Of a stretch of 23,076 nucleotides of DNA, positions 9,539-17,845 are shown one piece after another. Positions within the stretch are counted from its first letter, which is position 1. Every line of letters starts with the position of its first letter. The notes beneath the pieces are model-generated. The model saw only the letters and a list, made by a program, of their open reading frames with translations. It had not been told where the DNA came from and did not search any database. The stretch is from an uncultured bacterium (GTDB taxonomy: Bacteria; Verrucomicrobiota; Kiritimatiellia; RFP12; UBA1067): assembly GCA_902779075.1 (NCBI GenBank), contig CACZAK010000119.1, positions 1-23,076 on the forward strand, read 5' to 3'. Made by a program: the position numbers and the translations under genes.

Positions 9539-9568
9539 TTGACTTTCGGCATATAGTAGGATTATAGT
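9539..9568 (+). promoter_or_regulatory. Sigma-70 promoter of rpoD, proximal copy
   Basis: TTGACT (9539-9544), an 18-nt spacer, and TATAGT (9563-9568). The ATG at 9580 is 11 nt beyond the -10 box, so this transcript would have only a very short leader and would largely exclude the GGAG at 9571-9574. The upstream promoter would include that site. Confidence 0.6.
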
Positions 9569-9579
9569 CTGGAGCTGTC

Positions 9580-11742
<2,163 letters not shown>

Positions 11743-11783
11743 GACGCATATTAAAAAGAAGAAGAAGAAAGAGAGAAGAGAAA

Positions 11784-12320
11784 ATGAGTTCACTGATCCT
11801 GTTCGCGGCGGACGCCGCGAATAACTGCACCTCCGGCGGATGCCCGCTCAGCGGATGCAAGTGCCCGCCCCATGCCATCGTGGCGCTAATTGGAGCGCTT
11901 GTCGTTGGCTACGTGATCGGGTTCATCGTCGGCCGCCGCAAGGCCGCGAAGGGCGCGGCCAATAAGCCCCAGCAGCCCCAGCAGCAGAAGAAGCCGCAGC
12001 AGGCCCCGGTGCGCCGCGATCCGCGTCCCGTGACGGCCCGTCCCCCGATCCCCGCCGGCAGCGTGGAGCTTTACGTGGGGAACCTGAGCTACGACATGAC
12101 GGAAGACCAGCTCCGCCAGACGTTCGAGGCGTTCGGCAAGGTCGACTCCGTGCGTCTGGTCACGAACCGCTACAACAACAAGTCCAAGGGCTTCGCCTTC
12201 GTCGTGATGCCGAACCGCCCGGAGGCCGAGAAGGCCATCGCCGAACTGAACGACAAGGACGTCATGGGCCGCCTGATGCGCGTGAACGAGGCCCAGAACA
12301 CGAACAAGGCCGAAGCGTAA
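11784..12320 (+). CDS. Membrane-anchored RRM-domain RNA-binding protein
   Basis: This 178-aa protein has a short N-terminal segment with four cysteines (C15, C20, C25, C27), one membrane helix (about 31-50, AIVALIGALVVGYVIGFIVG), a cytoplasmic basic and Gln/Pro-rich linker (51-92), and a complete RRM fold (about 94-168). The RRM has RNP2 LYVGNL (96-101) and RNP1 KGFAFVVM (135-142), whose aromatic residues normally stack on RNA bases. Stand-alone small RRM proteins occur in cyanobacteria and other bacteria, usually soluble; the membrane anchor is unusual. It follows rpoD by 41 nt of purine-rich sequence (AGAAGAGAAA) that could act as the ribosome site. An inner-membrane RNA-tethering role is inferred; target RNAs are unknown. 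Confidence 0.88.
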   Translation: MSSLILFAADAANNCTSGGCPLSGCKCPPHAIVALIGALVVGYVIGFIVGRRKAAKGAANKPQQPQQQKKPQQAPVRRDPRPVTARPPIPAGSVELYVGNLSYDMTEDQLRQTFEAFGKVDSVRLVTNRYNNKSKGFAFVVMPNRPEAEKAIAELNDKDVMGRLMRVNEAQNTNKAEA

Positions 12321-12328
12321 CGTCTTCC

Positions 12329-13861
12329 GTGAGGCATTTGTTTTTATACGGGCCGCCTGGCAGTGGCAAGTCGACCATCGGCCGATTGCTCGCCGCGCGG
12401 CTCGGTCTGCCGTTCACCGACCTCGACGCCGTGATCGTCGAGACGGCCGGGCGTCCGATCCCGCAGATTTTCGCGGAGGAAGGGGAATCTGGTTTTCGCG
12501 CCCGCGAGAAGCAGGCTCTTGCGGACATGGCCGCGCGGCCGCGGCACATAGTTGCACTCGGCGGCGGTGCATTGCTCAATCCGGAATGCCGCGCCCTTGC
12601 AGAGGCGAACGGCGAGGTGCTATGCCTCGCCTGCACGCTCGAGGCGCTCTGCCACCGCATCGACAACGCACCGGGTTCGCGTCCGCTCGCCGGCAACCAC
12701 GCAGCCCTTGAAAAGCTCATGGCGAGCCGCGCGTCCCACTACGCGAGCTTCCCGCGTCGTCTTGATGTTTCCTCTGGCACTCCAGAAACGCTCGCCGAGG
12801 CGGCCGAAACGCTGTTCGGCGCCTGGCGCATCGACTCGGGCGACGTGCCGTCGCTTGTGTTTGCGGGCCGTAATCTCATTTCCGGTCTGGGCGAGGAGGC
12901 CGCATCGCTCGGCCTCGGCAAACGCGCCGTGGTGGTGTGCGACGCAAATACGGATCCGCTCTACGGCGACCGTGTGGAGACCTCGCTCCGCGCCGCCGGC
13001 GTAGAAACGTTCCGCACCGTAATCGCAGCGGGCGAATCCACAAAAACGCTTGCAACTGTCCAGTCGATCTGGGGCGCGTTCCTGCGTGCCGGGCTTGCAC
13101 GCGACGACTTCGCCGTGGCCGTGGGCGGCGGCGTGACGGGCGACCTCACGGGTTTTGCCGCGGCCACGTGGATGCGCGGCATCCGCTGGGTCAACGTTTC
13201 GACAACGCTTCTTTCGATGGTCGACGCCTCGACGGGCGGCAAGACGGGATGCGACCTCCTCGAGGCGAAAAACCTCGTCGGCGCGTTCCATTCGCCGTCG
13301 CTCGTGCTCGCGGACGTGGATACGCTCGCCACCCTCCCAGCCCGCGAGGTGCGTTGCGGCCTCGCCGAGGCGATTAAGCACGCCTTTATCGCCGACCCGG
13401 AGCTCCTCGATATCCTCCCCACTGGGACAACGGGCATCTTGCCCGTTGAAAGCCGCGCCCTAGCCGCCTTCGTTGCGAGAGCCCTTGCCGTGAAGGTCCA
13501 CTGCGTGCGCGAAGACCCCCTTGAAAAAAACATTCGTGGTAAGCTTAACCTCGGCCACACGGTGGGGCATGCAGTCGAAATCGTTTCAAACTTCACGATC
13601 CAGCACGGCGAGGCCGTGGCGATTGGTACGGTGGAGGAGGCGCGTCTCGCGGTGCGCCTTGGCCTTGCTTCAGCCGACTGGCCGGAGCGTGTGGCCGCCC
13701 CGTTCGCACGCGTGGGTTTGCCCACTACCCTGCCGGAAGGCTGCACGTTCGAATCTCTCGTGCCCATCATGAAGCGCGACAAGAAGAAGAAGGGCGGCGT
13801 TGTGCGCTTTGCGCTCCCCTGCGCCCCCGGCGACGTGCGCCTCACGCCAGTAGACCTTTGA
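12329..13861 (+). CDS. aroKB: Fused shikimate kinase / 3-dehydroquinate synthase
   Basis: This 510-aa bifunctional enzyme serves aromatic amino-acid synthesis. Residues 1 to about 165 are shikimate kinase: P-loop GPPGSGKST (8-16), substrate DLD (31-33), Arg58 and GGG (78-80). Residues about 172-510 are 3-dehydroquinate synthase (DAHP to 3-dehydroquinate, NAD+ and metal dependent): VGGGVTGDLTGF (from 265), STTLLSMVDASTGGKTG, metal ligands in EAIKH, LNLGHTVGHAVE and IQHGEAVAIG, and MKRDKKKKGG. The order kinase then synthase matches the usual aroK-aroB gene order, so the fusion probably arose by loss of the intervening stop. The GTG start is 8 nt after the RRM gene stop. A palindrome codes for TGILPV at residues 368-373, in the variable segment before the catalytic helical core. 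Confidence 0.94.
   Translation: MRHLFLYGPPGSGKSTIGRLLAARLGLPFTDLDAVIVETAGRPIPQIFAEEGESGFRAREKQALADMAARPRHIVALGGGALLNPECRALAEANGEVLCLACTLEALCHRIDNAPGSRPLAGNHAALEKLMASRASHYASFPRRLDVSSGTPETLAEAAETLFGAWRIDSGDVPSLVFAGRNLISGLGEEAASLGLGKRAVVVCDANTDPLYGDRVETSLRAAGVETFRTVIAAGESTKTLATVQSIWGAFLRAGLARDDFAVAVGGGVTGDLTGFAAATWMRGIRWVNVSTTLLSMVDASTGGKTGCDLLEAKNLVGAFHSPSLVLADVDTLATLPAREVRCGLAEAIKHAFIADPELLDILPTGTTGILPVESRALAAFVARALAVKVHCVREDPLEKNIRGKLNLGHTVGHAVEIVSNFTIQHGEAVAIGTVEEARLAVRLGLASADWPERVAAPFARVGLPTTLPEGCTFESLVPIMKRDKKKKGGVVRFALPCAPGDVRLTPVDL
13429..13447. repeat. REP-like palindrome inside the aroB part (TGILPV element)
   Basis: AACGGGCA-TCT-TGCCCGTT is a perfect 8-bp inverted repeat with a 3-nt loop. 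It is read in frame as T-G-I-L-P-V (residues 368-373). From general knowledge, similar palindromes giving the peptide TGILPV recur in planctomycete and verrucomicrobial genomes. It sits in a variable loop and leaves the frame open. Confidence 0.6.
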
Positions 13862-13871
13862 AAGACCTTTA

Positions 13872-14056
13872 TTGCTTTCGCTATTGGGAGATTAGGAGAT
13901 TGGGAGACTTGGAGAAAGTCTTAAACCTAAATACCTCATTTCGATTTACCTCTCCATGTTATATCTCACGCAGAGGCGCGGAGACTTTCAACCGAGGATT
14001 TTAGGTTAAAAGGTTCAATAACTCCAAGACTCCGAAACTCCAAATAGCGAAAGCAA
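13872..14056. repeat. Intergenic inverted-repeat element of about 185 bp
   Basis: The 331 nt between aroKB and the Spy-like gene hold no convincing gene. The outer 14-nt arms are perfect: TTGCTTTCGCTATT at 13872-13885 and its complement at 14043-14056. Imperfect pairing continues inward through GGAG-rich tracts (13886-13915 against 14010-14042), and AACCTAAA is mirrored by TTTAGGTT further in. The centre holds CTCACGCAGAGGCGCGGAGAC, resembling the CGCAGAGGCGC-type repeats spread in many bacterial genomes. This could be a MITE-like or other interspersed element. Beyond it, 14138-14150 is a small CGCCA-TGG-TGGCG inverted repeat upstream of the Spy-like gene, a weak operator candidate. Confidence 0.6.
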
Positions 14057-14192
14057 CTGGCTTCTGATTGTGATACATGAGATTTTGAAAAAATCCTAAA
14101 ATAATCTCACTAGTTGGTGCGTCTCTATATACGTTGGCGCCATGGTGGCGTCGGCAAACAATCGGCGAATTCGCCGTGAAAGGAAAAAAGAA

Positions 14193-14768
14193 ATGAAGAA
14201 AATGATGATGATTGCGGTTGCCGCGCTTTGCTGCGTGGCACTTGCAGATGGCCCCGAGCGCGGAGAGCGCCGTCCGGGCGGTCCCTACGGCGGAATGGGT
14301 GGCATGCGCCATCACGAGATGGGAATGGACCCGATCGTGTTCGCCGTTTCGCGTCCCAAGATCGTCGAGAAGCTGGGGCTCTCGGACGACCAGAAGGAGA
14401 AGCTCAAGGCGGTGACGGACCGTGCGAGGGAAGGTCGTGAGTCCATGAAGAAGGTTCGCGAGGCGACCATGAAGCAGTTCGAGCTCATGAAGGCCGAGAA
14501 AGTCGATGAGGGTGCCGTGATGAAGGCGATCGACGAGGTCTTCGAGCTGCGCAAGCAGATGGCCAAGGAGCAGGTTCGTCGCGTGATCGAGATCAAGTCG
14601 ATTCTCACGCCCGAGCAGATCGCCAAGGCCCGTGAAGAGATGAGGGCGAACTTCGGTGCGCGCGGTCAGCGTCCTGATGGCCCGCGCGGCGGCCGGGAAG
14701 GCCGTCGTCACGGCCCGCGCCGCGAAGGCAGAGGCCCCAAAGGCCCAGCCCCGGCCCCTGAGATGTAA
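14193..14768 (+). CDS. Periplasmic Spy/CpxP/ZraP-like (LTXXQ) protein
   Basis: This 191-aa exported protein starts at ATG 14193, with AAAGGA about 8 nt upstream. An in-frame ATG at 14142 lacks a ribosome site and would put basic residues ahead of the signal. The signal peptide is MKKMMMIAVAALCCVALA. A His/Met/Gly-rich segment follows (about 30-45, MGGMRHHEMGM), possibly metal-binding. Then comes a helical hairpin with LGLSDDQ (61-67) and LTPEQ (138-142), the two LTXXQ-type motifs of Spy, CpxP and metal-sensing CnrX/ZraP relatives. The tail after about 155 is rich in Arg, Gly and Pro. The gene lies 6 nt ahead of an ECF sigma gene, so it likely acts as the periplasmic chaperone or sensor of that switch (inference). 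Confidence 0.8.
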   Translation: MKKMMMIAVAALCCVALADGPERGERRPGGPYGGMGGMRHHEMGMDPIVFAVSRPKIVEKLGLSDDQKEKLKAVTDRAREGRESMKKVREATMKQFELMKAEKVDEGAVMKAIDEVFELRKQMAKEQVRRVIEIKSILTPEQIAKAREEMRANFGARGQRPDGPRGGREGRRHGPRREGRGPKGPAPAPEM

Positions 14769-14774
14769 GGATTG

Positions 14775-15332
14775 ATGGAGGAGGACTCCCAGCTCCTCTT
14801 CGCGTACGCGCGCCGCGGGGACGTTCAGTCGCTCGCGGCGCTTGTTCGCCGCCACGCCACCTGGATGCAGGCTCTTCTGCGCGGGATGCTGCCAGTGGCG
14901 GCGGACGTGGACGATGTCTTCCAGGAGGTGTGGATGCGGGTTATCCGCGCGGCGTCGCGCTACCGCGGAGGGTTGGTGAAGCCCTACCTCGCAACCGTTG
15001 CCCGGTCTGCCGCAATCGACCACCTGCGCCGCACGCGCGCAACGGTAAGCCTGGACGACGAGGAGGGCGAGGGTGCCGAAGTGGCGGCGACTATGGCGTC
15101 CGAGGGACCGTTGGCGTCCGAGGCGTTCGAGTCGCGGGCTACGTCCGATGACGTGCGTCATGCCGTGAACACCCTGCCTGAAGGGCCGCGTCAGGTCCTG
15201 CTGTTGCGCGTAGAGGGTGGGTTGTCGTTCCGGGAAATCGCGGACGAACTTTCGGTTCCGCTCGGAACGGCGTTGACCTGGATGCGGTCGGCTACGTTGA
15301 AGCTCAGGAAAATACTAGGAGGCGGAAAATGA
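14775..15332 (+). CDS. ECF-type RNA polymerase sigma factor
   Basis: This 185-aa alternative sigma factor has region 2 at about 15-87 (DVDDVFQEVWMRV, then KPYLATVARSAAIDHLRR, covering the -10 recognition part). A short acidic linker (93-110) follows, then region 4 at about 125-180 with the helix-turn-helix LSFREIADELSVPLGTALTWM. ATG 14775 is chosen over the adjacent TTG 14772 because AAGG at 14767-14770, overlapping the preceding stop, is better spaced. Its stop overlaps the start of the anti-sigma candidate (ATGA), so the two are translationally coupled. Its regulon presumably includes this operon (autoregulation is usual), but I could not identify a matching ECF promoter upstream. Confidence 0.92.
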   Translation: MEEDSQLLFAYARRGDVQSLAALVRRHATWMQALLRGMLPVAADVDDVFQEVWMRVIRAASRYRGGLVKPYLATVARSAAIDHLRRTRATVSLDDEEGEGAEVAATMASEGPLASEAFESRATSDDVRHAVNTLPEGPRQVLLLRVEGGLSFREIADELSVPLGTALTWMRSATLKLRKILGGGK

Positions 15333-15775
15333 TGAACGAAGATGCGAAACTGAACGATTTCCTTAAGGATCGTCTCGAAACTGGCGTTTCCGGCGAACCG
15401 CCGCGCCTCGACGCGATCCTGCAAGCGGCTTCCGCAGCCGCTCAGACGCGTACGGCCGCACGCCGGTCGAGCGTTCGCCTGTGGGGCGGGCTGTTGGCCG
15501 CTGCGTCCCTGGCGGTGCTTTGCCTCTTTGCCGTGCATCTCTGGGTTCCGCCGACCACGCCGTCTTCGCCTAATCAGGCAGCCCAGCCAGTTCCGTCACA
15601 GTCGCTTGCGTCCATGCCGTCGCCGGAACAGACGCTTGTAGGCGCGATAGACTTGCTCAGCATGGCCGACGGCGATAATATTGAGGTCGAGACCAATGCG
15701 GTGGCAGACGTGTTACTCGCCTGGCAGGATGCTCCGTACGAAGACGCCATTTCTGACCTCCTTGCTGGAAATTGA
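15329..15775 (+). CDS. Probable single-pass membrane anti-sigma factor
   Basis: This 148-aa protein starts at ATG 15329, overlapping the ECF sigma stop by 4 nt; ATG 15332 is an alternative. Residues 1-49 are cytoplasmic and would bind the sigma factor. They lack the HxxxCxxC zinc motif of ZAS anti-sigma proteins. One membrane helix spans about 51-72, followed by a Pro/Ser/Gln-rich periplasmic linker and a short acidic domain (about 100-148, ending DAPYEDAISDLLAGN). I recognise no named family. The role is inferred from the sigma coupling, the topology and the size. The periplasmic domain could meet the Spy-like protein encoded two genes upstream. Confidence 0.72.
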   Translation: MMNEDAKLNDFLKDRLETGVSGEPPRLDAILQAASAAAQTRTAARRSSVRLWGGLLAAASLAVLCLFAVHLWVPPTTPSSPNQAAQPVPSQSLASMPSPEQTLVGAIDLLSMADGDNIEVETNAVADVLLAWQDAPYEDAISDLLAGN

Positions 15776-15838
15776 CCAGCGCGTTTAGCACGTTTCCATC
15801 ATTGTTGATGGCGAGACTGTGATGGGGCGTCTAAAATT

Positions 15839-15854
15839 TGGTATACTATTCGCC
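15839..15854 (+). promoter_or_regulatory. Extended -10 promoter, predicted leaderless, for folC
   Basis: TGG-TATACT (15839-15847) is followed by ATTCGCC and ATG 15855, only 7 nt after the -10 box. The in-frame ATG at 15819 lies upstream of the box and is rejected as start. A small CCATCA-ttgt-TGATGG hairpin at 15796-15811 could end the upstream sigma operon; it has no T-run. Confidence 0.6.
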
Positions 15855-17189
15855 ATGCAGCAAAACAGTCTTTTGGAACGTCTCGCGGCACGCCGCCGAT
15901 ACGGCATGCGTCCGGGACTTGCCACGATGCGCGCCCTGCTGGACGCGCTTGGGAATCCGCAGGACTCCCTGAAGGTCGTCCACGTCGCCGGCACGAACGG
16001 CAAAGGCGCTGTGACGGCCATGCTCGACGCCGTGTTGCGCGCGGCCGGCTACCGCGTGTGCCGCTACACGTCGCCGCACCTCGTCTCGCTCGCCGAGCGC
16101 TTCTTCGTGGACGGCGCGGTTGCGCCGGCGGCGGAGCTGGACGCGGCGGCGGATGTTGTGTTCCCCGTGGTTGAGCGCCTTGAGAGCGAGAAGGGGCTGG
16201 AGGTCACGTTCTTCGAGTGCCTCACCGCTGTTGCCTTCGTTCTGTTCGCGCGCGTGAAGCCGGACTACGTGGTGCTTGAGACGGGCCTAGGCGGACGCCT
16301 CGACGCGACGAACGTTGCGTCGAACGTGCTCGTGAGCGTCATCACGCACATCGGCCTCGACCACTGCGACTGGCTGGGCGATACGCACGCGGCGATTGCG
16401 GAGGAGAAGGCGGGCATCATCAAGCCCGGACGCCCCGTCGTGTGCGGCACGATGCCCGAGAGCGCGAAGGAGACGATCGAGCGGTTCGCGTCGCTGAACG
16501 GCTCCGCGTTCTACTCGGTGGCGGATCACGTATCCGTGGTTAAGGCCTCCCCGCTCGTCGCCACCACTGCGCACCGCAACCTGCCGCCGATCAACCTTGC
16601 GCTCTTCGGAGCGTTCCAGACGGAGAACGCGCTCACCGTCCTGACTGCCGTGGACGCCCTCGTGCAGGACTGTGGCTTGAAAATCTCCGACCACGCGATC
16701 GTGGAGGGGCTGGAGCACGTCGTGTGGCCCGGACGCTGCCAGCGCGTGGAGAAGGACGGCGTGACGGTGATCGTGGACGGCGCGCACAATCCGGACGGCG
16801 CGATGGCGCTGCGCGACTCGTTGCGGCTCGCGCACGTGAAGGAGCCGGTGGGCCTCATCGCCGGGTTCTGCGGCGACAAAGACGTACTTGCGCACCTGCG
16901 CATCATGAGCGCGCTCGCGACGCGCGGCTGGGCCGTGCCGATCCAGAACGCCCGCTCGCTCGACCCCGGCGACGTGGCGGAGCGCATGCTCATGGCGGGG
17001 TTCGCAGAGGCGGAATCGTGCTCGTCGCTCGAAGCCGCCTTCGGCCGCGCGCTCGCGTGGGCGCGCACGTCCGGCGGCACGCTCGTCGTGTGCGGATCGC
17101 TGTTTTTGTCGGGCGAGGCGCTCGTCACGTTGGGTGCGTTCCCGTGGGAGGTCCGCGCACCCGACGAGAACGAACTCACTTTGCGCTGA
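15855..17189 (+). CDS. folC: Dihydrofolate synthase / folylpolyglutamate synthase
   Basis: This 444-aa Mur-ligase-family enzyme adds glutamate to dihydropteroate or folates using ATP. The P-loop is HVAGTNGKGAV (43-53; the usual Ser after GKG is Ala here). Then come YTSPHL, the conserved ETGLGGRLDATN segment, the metal/carbamate-region ITHIGLDHCDWLG followed by EKAGIIKPG, and the C-terminal domain with VIVDGAHNPDGAMALRDSL. The length is normal. Start 15855 is chosen because of the -10 box at 15842-15847; earlier in-frame starts fall before it. It appears monocistronic, with the next gene having its own promoter. No folate riboswitch is seen. Confidence 0.94.
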   Translation: MQQNSLLERLAARRRYGMRPGLATMRALLDALGNPQDSLKVVHVAGTNGKGAVTAMLDAVLRAAGYRVCRYTSPHLVSLAERFFVDGAVAPAAELDAAADVVFPVVERLESEKGLEVTFFECLTAVAFVLFARVKPDYVVLETGLGGRLDATNVASNVLVSVITHIGLDHCDWLGDTHAAIAEEKAGIIKPGRPVVCGTMPESAKETIERFASLNGSAFYSVADHVSVVKASPLVATTAHRNLPPINLALFGAFQTENALTVLTAVDALVQDCGLKISDHAIVEGLEHVVWPGRCQRVEKDGVTVIVDGAHNPDGAMALRDSLRLAHVKEPVGLIAGFCGDKDVLAHLRIMSALATRGWAVPIQNARSLDPGDVAERMLMAGFAEAESCSSLEAAFGRALAWARTSGGTLVVCGSLFLSGEALVTLGAFPWEVRAPDENELTLR

Positions 17190-17197
17190 CTTTCTAC

Positions 17198-17226
17198 TTG
17201 CGCGTTTGGCGGAAAAAAACTATAAT
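17198..17226 (+). promoter_or_regulatory. Sigma-70 promoter of the secreted repeat protein
   Basis: TTGCGC (17198-17203), a 17-nt spacer, and perfect TATAAT (17221-17226). It leads to ATG 17264 with a leader of about 30 nt and the ribosome site AAAAGGA (17250-17256). This conventional leadered promoter contrasts with the near-leaderless ones elsewhere in the window. Confidence 0.75.
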
Positions 17227-17263
17227 TACAATCAAACCAAAACAACCCGAAAAGGATTTTGAC

Positions 17264-17833
17264 ATGAAAAAGATTCTGATGGCAGTCTGCACGGTGCTTG
17301 TTTGCGCCGTAGTTTCTGCTCAAGAGGCGGCTCCTGCGCCCGCACCGGCAACGCCGACCGCGCCTGCCAAGAGCGCACCATGGCCCGTGTGGTTGGCGTT
17401 CAACTCCACGAAGAACATTGACGTGATCGGCCTTCGCCTCACGCTTCCATACGGCGAATGCGAGGGAGTGACCGGCATCGACTTGGGCTTCTACGGACGT
17501 TGCCGCTACTTCGAGGGCTTCCAGCTCAACATCCTCCGCAACGAGGCGCTGGACATTATGGCCGGCGTGCAGGTGGGTATCTACAACTCAGCCGGGCGCG
17601 CGGATCTCACTGGGCTCCAGGTCGGGCTTTGGAACGAGGCGCGTTCAATTCGCGGCGTTCAAGTCGGCATCATCAACGTTTCGGACACCGTGCAGGGTGT
17701 TCAGCTCGGTCTCATCAACCGCACGGAGTCGATGTACGGGTTCCAGATTGGCGGTGTCAACGTGATCCGCGAAAGCGAACTCGCGTTCTTCCCGATCGTG
17801 AACGTCGGTTTCGACACCATCTCCCTGTACTGA
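17264..17833 (+). CDS. Secreted protein with 14-residue G-V-Q-V-G repeats
   Basis: This 189-aa protein has a signal peptide (MKKILMAVCTVLVCAVVSAQ) and an Ala/Pro-rich linker (21-40). The rest is built of about six tandem units from residue 85 to 172. The clearest units are strictly 14 residues long, starting at 117, 131, 145 and 159, with the pattern G-(V/L/F)-Q-(V/L/I)-G-x-x-N. This resembles the LA_2272-type surface-repeat proteins of Leptospira, Lentisphaerae and fusobacteria, and predicts a beta-solenoid or beta-barrel-like outer surface structure. The earlier in-frame open frame inside folC is not part of it. Function is unknown. It has its own strong promoter, and DUF1015 starts 12 nt after its stop. 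Confidence 0.85.
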   Translation: MKKILMAVCTVLVCAVVSAQEAAPAPAPATPTAPAKSAPWPVWLAFNSTKNIDVIGLRLTLPYGECEGVTGIDLGFYGRCRYFEGFQLNILRNEALDIMAGVQVGIYNSAGRADLTGLQVGLWNEARSIRGVQVGIINVSDTVQGVQLGLINRTESMYGFQIGGVNVIRESELAFFPIVNVGFDTISLY

Positions 17834-17845
17834 TCGGTCGTAGTA

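Noticed and set aside
14142..14192. Earlier in-frame start for the Spy-like gene
   Set aside because: It has no ribosome site, and it would place RRIRRERKKE ahead of a perfect signal peptide that has its own AAAGGA.
15819..15854. Upstream ATG as start of folC (MMGRLKFGILFA...)
   Set aside because: It lies before the TATACT box, and FolC homology begins after 15855.
16724..17263. In-frame 5' extension of the repeat protein through folC
   Set aside because: It overlaps conserved FolC sequence in another frame. A promoter, ribosome site and signal peptide all point to ATG 17264.
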